A DNA stretch of 64,000 nucleotides from Flexistipes sinusarabici DSM 4947 (GTDB taxonomy: Bacteria > Chrysiogenota > Deferribacteres > Deferribacterales > Flexistipitaceae): assembly GCF_000218625.1 (NCBI RefSeq), contig NC_015672.1, positions 496,001 through 560,000 of the forward strand. Direction: 5' to 3'. Each line of letters starts with the position of its first letter. Position 1 is the stretch's first letter. Shown here in pieces: positions 52,797 through 62,181 of the stretch. Made by a program: the position numbers and the translations under genes. The notes below the pieces were generated by a model. That model saw only the letters and a program-made list of their open reading frames with translations. It was not told the DNA's origin and made no database searches.

Positions 52797-53774
52797 ATGC
52801 ACGTCGATAATATAATAAAAGGCGTTATAAAAAGTAACAAAAGGCACCTTGCCAAAGCAATTACGCTTGTTGAAAGCAAAAGTCTCAGCAAAAGAGAGGA
52901 TGCCGACAAGCTTTTAAACAGTATACTGCCATATACCGGGAACTCTATACGGCTTGGTATTTCCGGCGTTCCCGGTGTTGGTAAGAGCACTTTCATCGAA
53001 TCATTCGGAAAATTTCTCACTTCAATAGGTAAAAAGGTCGCTGTATTGGCTGTTGACCCTTCTTCGAAAATATCGGGTGGAAGCATTCTTGGTGATAAAA
53101 CGAGAATGCAGGAGCTGGCCAAGGATCACGCTGCCTTTATAAGGCCGTCTCCATCTGATGAGTCGCTGGGAGGTGTGGCTAGAAAAACCCGTGAATCGAT
53201 GCTGATATGTGAATCAGCCGGTTACGATATTATTATTGTGGAAACGGTCGGAGTGGGGCAATCTGAAATCGAAGTCGCCTCTATGGTGGACTGCTTTACC
53301 CTTTTACAGCTTCCGGGAGCAGGTGATGAGCTGCAGGGGATAAAAAAAGGTATAATGGAAATATCGGATATCATTCTGATCAATAAAGCTGAAGGCGAAA
53401 ATATTCACAAAGCACAGCTGGCTAAAAGTCAGATTGAAAATGCCCTGCACATATTAAAAGCGCGTGATGATAACTGGATGGTAAAAGTGCTGCTTGTAAG
53501 TGCACTTAACAATGAAGGAGTAGAAAGATTCTGGGAAGTGCTGCTCCATTTTATTACTCATATGAAAAATGGAAATTTTTTCCGGCTAAAAAGAAAAAAA
53601 CAATCAGTTGACTGGATGTGGAAGCTGCTTGACGAAGAACTCATGCGTATCTTTAAAAGCGATGAAAGAATTAAGGAGATGCTTGTTTCAACCGAAGAAG
53701 AGGTCAGAGCAGGGCATATAAACCCTGCTTCAGCAGCCAAGACTCTTCTGGATGTTTTTTTGAAAAAGAAATAA
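52797..53774 (+). CDS. meaB: Methylmalonyl-CoA mutase-associated GTPase MeaB
   Basis: 325 residues, G3E family P-loop GTPase that gates cofactor loading and protects the mutase. The Walker A is GVPGVGKST (57-65), then VDPSSKISGGSILGDKTRM, ETVGVGQSEIEV and INKAEGEN for guanine. It starts 5 nt after the mutase without a clear Shine-Dalgarno, consistent with coupled translation. Followed by a decayed family A repeat. Confidence 0.95.
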   Translation: MHVDNIIKGVIKSNKRHLAKAITLVESKSLSKREDADKLLNSILPYTGNSIRLGISGVPGVGKSTFIESFGKFLTSIGKKVAVLAVDPSSKISGGSILGDKTRMQELAKDHAAFIRPSPSDESLGGVARKTRESMLICESAGYDIIIVETVGVGQSEIEVASMVDCFTLLQLPGAGDELQGIKKGIMEISDIILINKAEGENIHKAQLAKSQIENALHILKARDDNWMVKVLLVSALNNEGVERFWEVLLHFITHMKNGNFFRLKRKKQSVDWMWKLLDEELMRIFKSDERIKEMLVSTEEEVRAGHINPASAAKTLLDVFLKKK

Positions 53775-53785
53775 GCATTGCTCTC

Positions 53786-53973
53786 ATTCAACAGGGTAAA
53801 ATTCTGAGAGTTTTGAGTAATTTGCTTTTTCGTTTTCGGCCGAGCACTTAATTTTTAAGTGCTCGGGTAGTCCCACTTCCGAAAACCTAAAAAAACACAT
53901 TATTCAAAGCTCTCGTCTTGTATTAGAGATTGCTTCGCTACGCTCGCAATGACGGAACTAAGTGCGAAACTTG
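53786..53973 (-). repeat. Decayed or chimeric family A repeat, copy A4
   Basis: Contains the right arm of a three-way-junction core (ATTCAACAGGG, 53786-53796), the shared palindrome CCGAGCACTTAA/TTAAGTGCTCGG (53840-53866), a GAGATTGCTTCGCTACGCTCGCAATGAC-type module near 53925-53953 and the terminal repeat CTAAGTGCGAAACTTG (53958-53973). The left partner arm of the core is missing. It lies between convergent meaB and the RsbW-like gene; the gap has no gene. Confidence 0.6.
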
Positions 53974-54024
53974 GCATAATAATTTAATTTTAATATGTCT
54001 GGGATTTTGAAATGTGGATTACTG

Positions 54025-54459
54025 TTAAATGATTTGGCTGTTTGTGGTGATATATTTTTTCATAGTAAAAACGCATTCACCGTCGGGATTCTGATGATAG
54101 TCTATAGAATCCATAAACTGCTTAATAATGTATAAACCTCTTCCCCTTTCATCAAAGGGGTCAGGCTTTTGGATATCTGAAAGCTCGAGCCCTCCTCCCT
54201 TATCAATTACTTCTATATTTATTGTATTATTATCCAGCTCTATCTTTATCCTTATATGCTCACTGTTTTTGCAACCGTAAAAAATGGCATTGGAAGCTGC
54301 TTCTGTTAGGGCGAGATTTATCTTGAAGGCAAGATCCTGGATTTCACCGCCGTTCCTTACTATGCTCTTTACAAACAGCTCGGCCGTCTCCCCCAAGGCG
54401 GAAACAAGTTTTATATTTCCGGGAACAGTAAGTTCCATAACGGACGGCTTTGTGTGCAT
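54025..54459 (-). CDS. RsbW/SpoIIAB-like ATP-binding regulatory protein
   Basis: 144 residues of the HATPase_c_2 class. The N-box is ALTEAASNAIFYG, with IEVIDKGGGLEL as G1 and GRGLYIIKQFMDSIDY as G2. Such proteins are Ser kinases/anti-sigma factors that phosphorylate an adjacent STAS antagonist. The start ATG overlaps the STAS stop (ATGTAATG). No sigma factor or PP2C phosphatase gene is next to it, so the output could also be a histidine-kinase-like partner switch. Confidence 0.88.
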   Translation of the reverse strand: MHTKPSVMELTVPGNIKLVSALGETAELFVKSIVRNGGEIQDLAFKINLALTEAASNAIFYGCKNSEHIRIKIELDNNTINIEVIDKGGGLELSDIQKPDPFDERGRGLYIIKQFMDSIDYHQNPDGECVFTMKKYITTNSQII

Positions 54460-54788
54460 TACATATCCTTTTTTGCAGATTCCAAATCCGGATATATCTG
54501 CAGAATCTGTGTAAGCCCCGTGGTTTTGATTATGTCCAGTATTTTAGGGCTTAAGTTGACCAGTCTGAGTTCCGTTTTCTCGTTGATAGACTTTTTGTGA
54601 AGATAAACAAGGGCACTGAGACCTGAACTGTCGATAAATTCAAGATGTTTGAAATCAATAATAGCATTCTGTGATTTTGTGAGTTCAGACATTTTTTCTT
54701 TAAATTCTCCTGAGTTACTCGCATCGATTCTTATGGTGTCCACTTCTATTATTTTTGTTTTTCCTACCATGTAATTGTTGAGTTTCAT
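54459..54788 (-). CDS. STAS-domain anti-sigma factor antagonist
   Basis: 109 residues, a single STAS domain. The phosphorylatable serine is in FIDSSGLSALVYL (D53-S55), and the N-terminal strand TKIIEVDTIRIDASNS fits. In the unphosphorylated state such proteins sequester the RsbW-like partner. It is the first gene of a two-gene minus-strand unit. Role in sigma control, surface behaviour or c-di-GMP signalling cannot be told. Confidence 0.88.
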   Translation of the reverse strand: MKLNNYMVGKTKIIEVDTIRIDASNSGEFKEKMSELTKSQNAIIDFKHLEFIDSSGLSALVYLHKKSINEKTELRLVNLSPKILDIIKTTGLTQILQIYPDLESAKKDM

Positions 54789-54917
54789 TTGCTTACCCTT
54801 CTCTCAAATTCATTTACTTATTTCTTAGTATACATCAAAAGGGCTGATTTTGCTATAATTCTTTTAAAATTTGTTAGACAGATCAGGGTGTTTCTGTGAT
54901 ATTTTTAGCGGTAAATG

Positions 54918-54946
54918 TTGATATTTTTTATGACAAAAGATAGTAT
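54918..54946 (+). promoter_or_regulatory. Putative promoter upstream of pyrophosphatase gene and repeat A2
   Basis: TTGATA (54918-54923), exact 17-nt spacer, TAGTAT (54941-54946). The next plus-strand gene is ppaC at 55279, and repeat A2 lies between, so the repeat would form most of a leader of roughly 320 nt. Prediction by eye only. Confidence 0.45.
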
Positions 54947-55045
54947 AGCGAAAGTTTTGTCTATGAATTTTTTCGGAATTTTGTTTTTTCGCCGGCGGTT
55001 TGGTTATCCATATCACCGGCAAAGAAAAGTGGTGTAAACTTAATT

Positions 55046-55247
55046 CGAGTTTCGCACTTGCACCTATTGTGAGCCTTTGCTCACCCTGTTAAATATCAGC
55101 TTTGCTGATTGCCTGTGGCATTTAACAGGGCAGGGAGTGCTAACGACGAAGCAATCTCTCTCTTTTATTTTTTTGAGATTGCCACAACAGAGCACTTAAG
55201 AATTTAAGTGCTCGGTTTCGCAATGACAGACCTAAGTGCGAAACTTG
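55046..55247 (-). repeat. Family A palindromic repeat, copy A2 (MITE-like, inverted relative to A1)
   Basis: About 202 bp whose reverse complement aligns over its whole length with 31774-31977. Ends CGAGTTTCGCACTTG and CTAAGTGCGAAACTTG are inverted repeats; the flanks ACTTAATT (55038-55045) and AATTAATT (55248-55255) match at 7 of 8, a possible target duplication. The junction core is at 55084-55130 and the GAGCACTTAA palindrome at 55190-55213. The 490-nt gap otherwise holds only the putative promoter. Confidence 0.78.
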
Positions 55248-55278
55248 AATTAATTATTTGCGTTTAAAAGGGGGTAAA

Positions 55279-56922
55279 ATGTCAAAAATTTCCGTTATTG
55301 GGCATAAAAATCCGGACAGTGATTCCATATGTTCGGCAATTGCCTATACGTATCTGAAAAACATGATTGATAAGGAAAACGAATATCGGGCATTCAGATG
55401 CGGTAATATTAACAGTCAGACTAAATTTATTCTTGAAAATGCCAACATGACAGCTCCCGATTTTATGAGCGATATATACCCTAAAGTTGAGGATGTTATG
55501 TCAAAGGATGTTGTTTCATCCCGTGCAGATTCACCGGTATTCAATGTTATGAAAAATATTGAAAATCTGAAAATCAGAATGACACCGGTTGTTGATGAGA
55601 GTAATAAAGTTAACGGCATTGTGAGTATATTGGAAATAAACGACTATTTTATGACCGGCGACATCTTAAAAAAGCCCGTTTATACATTCAGACCTGAAAA
55701 TTTTGAAAATGTGATAGACGGTTATTTTCACGCTAAAGGTGAATATGATGAATTTTCCGCCTCAATTATGGTGGGTTCTATGCCTTATGAGCGTTACGTG
55801 GAGCATATGGAAAAATTTGATTTAAGGCAGACGGTTCTGGTTGTGGGTAAAAGAAGGGATATAGTGGAATTTGCCCTCTCAAATGAAGTGCCCGCTGTTA
55901 TTCTTACAGGGATAAAATCATCAGCGGATCTTGATTTTGATTTCAGCGGCTATAAAGGCTGGGTTTACATTTCTAATCTGGATACTGCAGAGACTCTGAG
56001 GAGGCTGACCCTTACGGTGCCGGCAAAATACCTCATGAGTCCGGATATCCCAGTTATCACACCCAATGATGATTTGGATGATGCAAAAGATCTTATGTTA
56101 AGGCACAACAGAAGAGGACTTATAGTGGTGGATGAGAATGAACAGCTTGCGGGGATTGTAACCCGTTCGGATGTTTTGAAAGGTCATAAACAGAAAATTA
56201 TTATGGTGGATCACAATGAGATGAATCAGGCGGTGGATGGGACGGAAACAGCAGAAATTCTTGAAGTCGTTGATCACCACAGGTTGGGGACGGTAAAAAC
56301 CACAAAGCCCATTCAGTTTCTTGCTAAACCAGTGGGCAGCACCTGTTCCATTATTTACGAGCAGTTCAGAAATTATAATGTAGAGATTCCCAAAAATATC
56401 GGTTTGCTTCTTTTGTCAGGCGTTCTTTCCGATACAGTAATGTTAAAATCCCCAACGACCACACTTTTTGACAAGGAGATTGTGGAAGAGCTCGCAAATT
56501 TGCTAAATGTTGATTATTCAGAATATGGTAAGAAGATGTTTTATGCCACTGACAGTTTGAAATCCAGAGAGCCTGAAGAGGTTATCAATGCAGATTTTAA
56601 AAAATACAGTGAATACGGTTTTGAATTCGGCATAGGCCAGGTGGAAGTTGTTAACCTTAATGAAATAGATGAGTTGAAAGATGATTTTGTTGATGCCCTT
56701 AAAAATGTCAGAGACAGGAAAAAGCTTGATTTTGCCATGTTACTTGTTACGGATATTGTAAATACGGACAGTGTGCTTCTTTCCACTGAGTTTTATGCGG
56801 CCAAAAGACTGGTATACAGGAAACTGGACGACTATTCTTTTGATCTTCCCGGTGTGCTTTCCAGGAAAAAACAGTTGCTGCCTGAGGTTTTGAGAGTCCT
56901 TGAAGAGACCGCTAAAAAATGA
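55279..56922 (+). CDS. ppaC: Family II inorganic pyrophosphatase with regulatory CBS-DRTGG insert
   Basis: 547 residues from ATG 55279 (GGGGGT upstream; the TTG at 55258 is not favoured). The catalytic DHH domain starts SVIGHKNPDSDSICSA (H9, D13, D15) and resumes after about residue 300 with LEVVDHHRLG; the DHHA2 domain closes the protein. Between them are two CBS motifs and a DRTGG domain, as in CBS-PPases that are inhibited by AMP/ADP and activated by ATP or diadenosine polyphosphates. Hydrolyses pyrophosphate with Mn or Co. Confidence 0.93.
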   Translation: MSKISVIGHKNPDSDSICSAIAYTYLKNMIDKENEYRAFRCGNINSQTKFILENANMTAPDFMSDIYPKVEDVMSKDVVSSRADSPVFNVMKNIENLKIRMTPVVDESNKVNGIVSILEINDYFMTGDILKKPVYTFRPENFENVIDGYFHAKGEYDEFSASIMVGSMPYERYVEHMEKFDLRQTVLVVGKRRDIVEFALSNEVPAVILTGIKSSADLDFDFSGYKGWVYISNLDTAETLRRLTLTVPAKYLMSPDIPVITPNDDLDDAKDLMLRHNRRGLIVVDENEQLAGIVTRSDVLKGHKQKIIMVDHNEMNQAVDGTETAEILEVVDHHRLGTVKTTKPIQFLAKPVGSTCSIIYEQFRNYNVEIPKNIGLLLLSGVLSDTVMLKSPTTTLFDKEIVEELANLLNVDYSEYGKKMFYATDSLKSREPEEVINADFKKYSEYGFEFGIGQVEVVNLNEIDELKDDFVDALKNVRDRKKLDFAMLLVTDIVNTDSVLLSTEFYAAKRLVYRKLDDYSFDLPGVLSRKKQLLPEVLRVLEETAKK

Positions 56923-56961
56923 TGTTGATATAAATACTGAGTTCGTATATTTTTTCTGAAG

Positions 56962-57888
56962 ATGAAAGTTTATAATAATCTGTCCGAATATAACGAAGAG
57001 TTTTCCACCGTTGTGACTGTGGGTAATTTTGACGGTGTTCACCTGGGGCATAGAAAGATTCTGGAAAAAGTCAATTCAATTGCCCGTCAATATAATTTTA
57101 AGTCTGTGGTATTTACTTTCGAACCACACCCGTTGAAATATTTTGGTGCTGATGTACCGATGATTTTAACACCTTTACAGAAACAGAAACTGCTTGATGA
57201 AACGGGGGTGGACTTTCTTTTTCAAATCGAATTTTCAGAGCAGTTTGCCAAGATGACTCCGGAAGTTTTTGTCAGAGAGATTCTGGTAAAAAAACTGAAT
57301 GCCAGATTTATTATTGTCGGATATGATTATAAATTCGGCAGAAGGCGGAAGGGTGACTTTAAACTTTTACAGTTTTTATCCCAGCATTACGGATATACAC
57401 CTTTTAAAGTTGACAGGGTTGAGATCCACGGGGAAGTGGTATCAAGTACAAATATAAGAAAATTCCTTCAGGAAGGGAAAATAAAGAAGGCAAATGAAAT
57501 GCTGGGACATAACTTCAGTCTGGAAGGCACGGTGGTTGAGGGCAGTAAAATAGGAAGACTGCTTGGATACCCCACGGCAAATATACTTGTTAATAATGAA
57601 ATACTTCCTAAATTAGGAGTATATGTTTCACGTTTGGTGCTGAATGGAGTGAAATATAACTCTGTAACCAATATCGGTATAAGACCCACACTTAATGATG
57701 AAGGTCAGGACGTTAAAGTGGAAGCATTTGTATTTGATTTTAATGAAGATTTATACGGCAAAGAAGTGGAATTAGACCTGCTGGAGTATCTTAGGCCTGA
57801 AGCCAAGCTTGACAGTTTTGAAGAGCTTAAAAATGTTATCGAAGCTGACTGCCGGGCTGCCAAAAAGATTCATGCGGAGATGAAATGA
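56962..57888 (+). CDS. ribF: Bifunctional riboflavin kinase/FAD synthetase
   Basis: 308 residues. The N-terminal nucleotidyltransferase domain has VGNFDGVHLGHRKIL and, later, GYDYKFGRRRKGD and SSTNIRKFLQEG. The C-terminal kinase domain has GRLLGYPTANI (the conserved PTAN) and GIRPTLNDEG. Makes FMN then FAD. It overlaps rimO by 4 nt; no RFN riboswitch is visible upstream. Confidence 0.96.
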   Translation: MKVYNNLSEYNEEFSTVVTVGNFDGVHLGHRKILEKVNSIARQYNFKSVVFTFEPHPLKYFGADVPMILTPLQKQKLLDETGVDFLFQIEFSEQFAKMTPEVFVREILVKKLNARFIIVGYDYKFGRRRKGDFKLLQFLSQHYGYTPFKVDRVEIHGEVVSSTNIRKFLQEGKIKKANEMLGHNFSLEGTVVEGSKIGRLLGYPTANILVNNEILPKLGVYVSRLVLNGVKYNSVTNIGIRPTLNDEGQDVKVEAFVFDFNEDLYGKEVELDLLEYLRPEAKLDSFEELKNVIEADCRAAKKIHAEMK

Positions 57889-59189
57889 GCAGAGTTGCCT
57901 TTATAGGTTTGGGCTGTTCAAAAAATACCACCGACCTGGAATATTTAATGGGTTATCTTAGAGACAGCGGTTTGGATATTGTGAACGATATTACATCAAG
58001 TGATTACATAGTAATTAACACCTGCGGTTTTATTGAACCTGCTGTAATGGAAGCTATTGAAAATATTGTTCAAACCGGAGAAAAAAAACCCGAAGGGGCA
58101 AAAATAATTGCTGCAGGCTGTATGGTGGAGAGATTTAAAGACGAGTTTGAAGAAGAGTTTCCCGAAGTGGATTTTTACACGGGCGTTCACACATTAAAAG
58201 AGGCCGGAGATTTTATCCTTAAAGATTCAGGTTTAACTATAGACGAAAGCCGTGTATACGGTTCTGCCAGATTAATCGCCAATCACCCCTATTATGCTTA
58301 CATTAAAATTGCCGACGGTTGTAACAACAGGTGCAGTTACTGTATTATCCCTTCTATCAGAGGGGATTTAAAAAGCAGACCTGAGGAAAGTATCATAAGG
58401 GAAGCGGAAGAACTAATCAGAAGTGGTGTAAAAGAAATCATTCTTATCTCCCAGGATTCCACAAAATACGGTATTGATCTGTATGGGGAGGGCAGGCTCG
58501 TACAGTTGGTTGAAAAGATAAACGATTTAGCCGGTGATTTTTTTATCAGACTGCTATACCTCAATCCGGATGGTATTAATGAAGATGATATCAGGCGTTT
58601 TTCTGAAATAGAGAAGCTGGTTAAATATTTTGAAATTCCTGTTCAGCATATCAGTGACAAAATTTTATCGAAAATGCATAGAAAATCAGACAGCAGAAAG
58701 ATAAAAGATGTTTTCAGTAACATAAGGAAGGTAATGCCCGAAGCTTTTATCCGTACAACGTTTATTGTTGGTTTTCCGGGTGAGGATGAAAATGATTTTG
58801 AAGAGCTGAAAGGTTTTCTTCGGGATTTTGCACCGGATTATGCCGGTTTTTTTGAGTTTCAACCGGAAGAGGGTACGAAAGCCTTCGATATGTCTGATTA
58901 TGTGGATAATGAAAAAATTGAAAGCCGAATTTTGGAGCTGGAGAGTATACAGGAGCAAAATACCGTTGAAAGACTGAAGAAAATGCAGAACAAAGAAATT
59001 CTGGCATTTGCAGAAGGTTTCAGTGAGGATATAGAGTTTATCCCTGAAGGCAGAGCAATATTTCAGACTCCTGATATAGACGGTAAAACGTTCTTTATTG
59101 ACGGAAGAGCCGACAGAGGTTATGGTCCATATAAATGTAGTATTGAAAAAATTGTATATCCGGATATATACTGTAAAATAGTTTCATGA
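57885..59189 (+). CDS. rimO: Ribosomal protein S12 methylthiotransferase RimO
   Basis: 434 residues, radical SAM enzyme with two [4Fe-4S] clusters. An N-terminal UPF0004 domain with GLGCSKNTTDLEYLMG, the radical SAM motif CNNRCSYC, and the RimO-type IPSIRGDLKSRP distinguish it from MiaB. A C-terminal TRAM domain covers about 370-434. It adds a methylthio group to Asp of S12. Coupled to ribF by ATGA. Confidence 0.95.
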   Translation: MSRVAFIGLGCSKNTTDLEYLMGYLRDSGLDIVNDITSSDYIVINTCGFIEPAVMEAIENIVQTGEKKPEGAKIIAAGCMVERFKDEFEEEFPEVDFYTGVHTLKEAGDFILKDSGLTIDESRVYGSARLIANHPYYAYIKIADGCNNRCSYCIIPSIRGDLKSRPEESIIREAEELIRSGVKEIILISQDSTKYGIDLYGEGRLVQLVEKINDLAGDFFIRLLYLNPDGINEDDIRRFSEIEKLVKYFEIPVQHISDKILSKMHRKSDSRKIKDVFSNIRKVMPEAFIRTTFIVGFPGEDENDFEELKGFLRDFAPDYAGFFEFQPEEGTKAFDMSDYVDNEKIESRILELESIQEQNTVERLKKMQNKEILAFAEGFSEDIEFIPEGRAIFQTPDIDGKTFFIDGRADRGYGPYKCSIEKIVYPDIYCKIVS

Positions 59190-59201
59190 CGGAGAAAATT
59201 T

Positions 59202-59957
59202 ATGAAAAGAATTGTATTGTTACTCATTGCGAGCCTGATGGTTTTCAGCTGTGCAGGTAAAAATGCGGGAGAAATTACTGCCAATGAACTGTTTCAGCAG
59301 GGACTGAATCAGTTTTCTGAAGAAGATTATAATGATGCGGCTAAATTGTTTGAGCGTACCATAATGAAGGCGAACACACCGGAACTGGCGGCAAGTGCCC
59401 AGCTGTTTCTTGCTGATTCTTATTTTATGATGGAAGATTACGCTCAGGCGATTCCGTCTTACGAGCAGTATCTTAACATTTATGGAGGAAGCAAGGAGGA
59501 GCCGAGGGTGATTTATCGTCTGGCCACCTCTTATTACAGATTAATTCCCAGTATAGACAGAGACCAGACGAACACCAGGAAGGCTTTGAAACAGTTTGAG
59601 ATTTTGGAAAAAAAATATCCTGAATTTGCTAAAGAAAAAAACACAGATAAGCTGATAAATAAACTGCGCAACAAGTTAGCAAGGAAAGAGATGTATATTG
59701 CTGATTTTTATTTTCGCATTGGTGAGGAAGAAGCAGCAGCTGCCAGATTGAAAAATATTGTGGAAAATTATAAAAATACAAAAGTGTTCCCTCGGGCAGC
59801 TTTGCGACTTAGCGAATATTTTATTGAAAAGGGAAAACATGAAACACAGGCAGTAACTTATCTGAACAGTGTATTAAGACAGGAAAATGGTAAACAATAT
59901 TTGTCAGAAGTCAGTGAAATGCTTGATAAGCTGCAAAAGGATATGGGCAGTGAATAG
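59202..59957 (+). CDS. bamD: Outer-membrane lipoprotein with TPR repeats, BamD-like
   Basis: 251 residues. Lipoprotein signal with lipobox MVFSC (C17), then five TPR-like helical repeats (ANELFQQGLNQFSEEDYNDAAKLFE, AQLFLADSYFMMEDYAQAIPSYEQYLNIY and so on). Length and layout match BamD/YfiO, the conserved lipoprotein of the outer-membrane beta-barrel assembly machine. The gene is 12 nt after rimO with GGAG upstream. Another TPR lipoprotein (ComL-like) is the alternative name. Confidence 0.85.
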   Translation: MKRIVLLLIASLMVFSCAGKNAGEITANELFQQGLNQFSEEDYNDAAKLFERTIMKANTPELAASAQLFLADSYFMMEDYAQAIPSYEQYLNIYGGSKEEPRVIYRLATSYYRLIPSIDRDQTNTRKALKQFEILEKKYPEFAKEKNTDKLINKLRNKLARKEMYIADFYFRIGEEEAAAARLKNIVENYKNTKVFPRAALRLSEYFIEKGKHETQAVTYLNSVLRQENGKQYLSEVSEMLDKLQKDMGSE

Positions 59958-59992
59958 TTTAAGGTAACTTTGGAATGTTGGTGTTAATTATT

Positions 59993-60138
59993 AAAGTTTC
60001 GAACTTACACTTTTTACAAGTCTTTGTTGCGCTCGCAATGACTGGTTATGGCGTCATTACAAGGAGCCGAAGGCTGCTTGGTAATCTCAAATACGAGATT
60101 GCAACTGAGCACTTAATTTGGTCATTGCGAAACTTGAG
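59993..60138 (+). repeat. Short family A repeat variant, copy A3
   Basis: About 146 bp with ends TAAAGTTTCGAACTTA and GCGAAACTTGAG. It contains two copies of the CATTGCGA module in opposite orientation, GGAGCCGAAGGCTGC, a GAGATTGCAACTGAGCACTTAA segment, and no three-way-junction core. It fills most of the 244-nt gap between the BamD-like and TPR genes. Target duplication is not clear. Confidence 0.6.
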
Positions 60139-60160
60139 TAAATAAATTTTAATTCATATC

Positions 60161-60182
60161 TTACCCGTCAACATACGGGTAA
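60161..60182 (+). promoter_or_regulatory. Leader hairpin upstream of the TPR gene
   Basis: TTACCCGT (60161-60168), loop CAACAT and ACGGGTAA (60175-60182) form an 8-bp stem 19 nt before the TPR start codon. There is no T-run after it on either strand, so it is not a terminator. Possible role in mRNA stability or translation; no ligand or known class recognised. Confidence 0.35.
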
Positions 60183-60201
60183 AAAAACACAAGGGAAGAA
60201 T

Positions 60202-60909
60202 ATGAATAATTTTTACACACAATATGAAGAGGGCAAAGCTTGTTTTGATTCCGGGAAATATGACGAGGCGAGGGAGATTTTCGAAGAGTTTATAAAGCAT
60301 AGAAACGATTTTGCTGATGTGTATAACTATCTGGGTTATATTTATTACATTAGTGATGACAGAGAATCCGCAATCAAAGCTTATCAAAAAGCTGTGGATT
60401 TGAACCCTTCCTACACTGAGGCTATCATGAATTTTGCAGTGGTGCTGAACGACTGCGGCAGATCTGATGAGGCTCTGAAATATATGAATCAGCTGAAAAG
60501 TGTCCAATATTATGAAGGGGTTGCTGACAGCTACTGTCTTGGCAAGCTTGCTAATATGCATGCAGAAACAGCCAGAGCCTACAAAAGCCTTTTCTGGTAT
60601 GAAGAGGCCATAGAGCAATATCAAAAAGCTTTGCAGTTATGCCCAGATTTCCCTGATATCAGGCTTGAATATGCCATTGCCCTGAGAGATTACGGGGATA
60701 TGGAAAAAGCGGTTTACGAGTTTGACCAGGTAATTGTCAGAAAGAGCGACTATGCCGAAGCTTATATTCACCAGGGGATAGCATTTTATAAACTGGGCTT
60801 TATAGGGTTTGCTCTGGAATCATGGAAAAAAGGTTACGAAATTGACAGTAAGAACAAAATCCTGTCGACATTTTTGTATTTACTTAAAGGAGCTAGGGAG
60901 GTTAAATAG
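60202..60909 (+). CDS. Cytoplasmic TPR-repeat protein
   Basis: 235 residues, no signal or membrane segment. About six TPR units are visible, e.g. YEEGKACFDSGKYDEAREIFEEFI, VYNYLGYIYYISDDRESAIKAYQKA and VADSYCLGKLANMHAETARAYKSLF. The family acts as a protein-protein scaffold. It lies directly upstream of serS (0 nt apart) with AAGGGAAG before the ATG. Specific role unknown; the end EIDSKNKILSTFLYLLKG is typical of TPR proteins in gliding or pilus-bearing anaerobes, but this is not decisive. Confidence 0.85.
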   Translation: MNNFYTQYEEGKACFDSGKYDEAREIFEEFIKHRNDFADVYNYLGYIYYISDDRESAIKAYQKAVDLNPSYTEAIMNFAVVLNDCGRSDEALKYMNQLKSVQYYEGVADSYCLGKLANMHAETARAYKSLFWYEEAIEQYQKALQLCPDFPDIRLEYAIALRDYGDMEKAVYEFDQVIVRKSDYAEAYIHQGIAFYKLGFIGFALESWKKGYEIDSKNKILSTFLYLLKGAREVK

Positions 60910-62178
<1,269 letters not shown>

Positions 62179-62181
62179 TTT

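Noticed and set aside
53707-53731. Hairpin AGCAGGG...CCCTGCT near the 3' end of meaB
   Set aside because: Within coding sequence, no T-run, codons fit the MeaB C-terminus; not a terminator.
56923-56961. FMN riboswitch upstream of ribF
   Set aside because: The 39-nt gap is much shorter than an RFN element and has none of its conserved stems.
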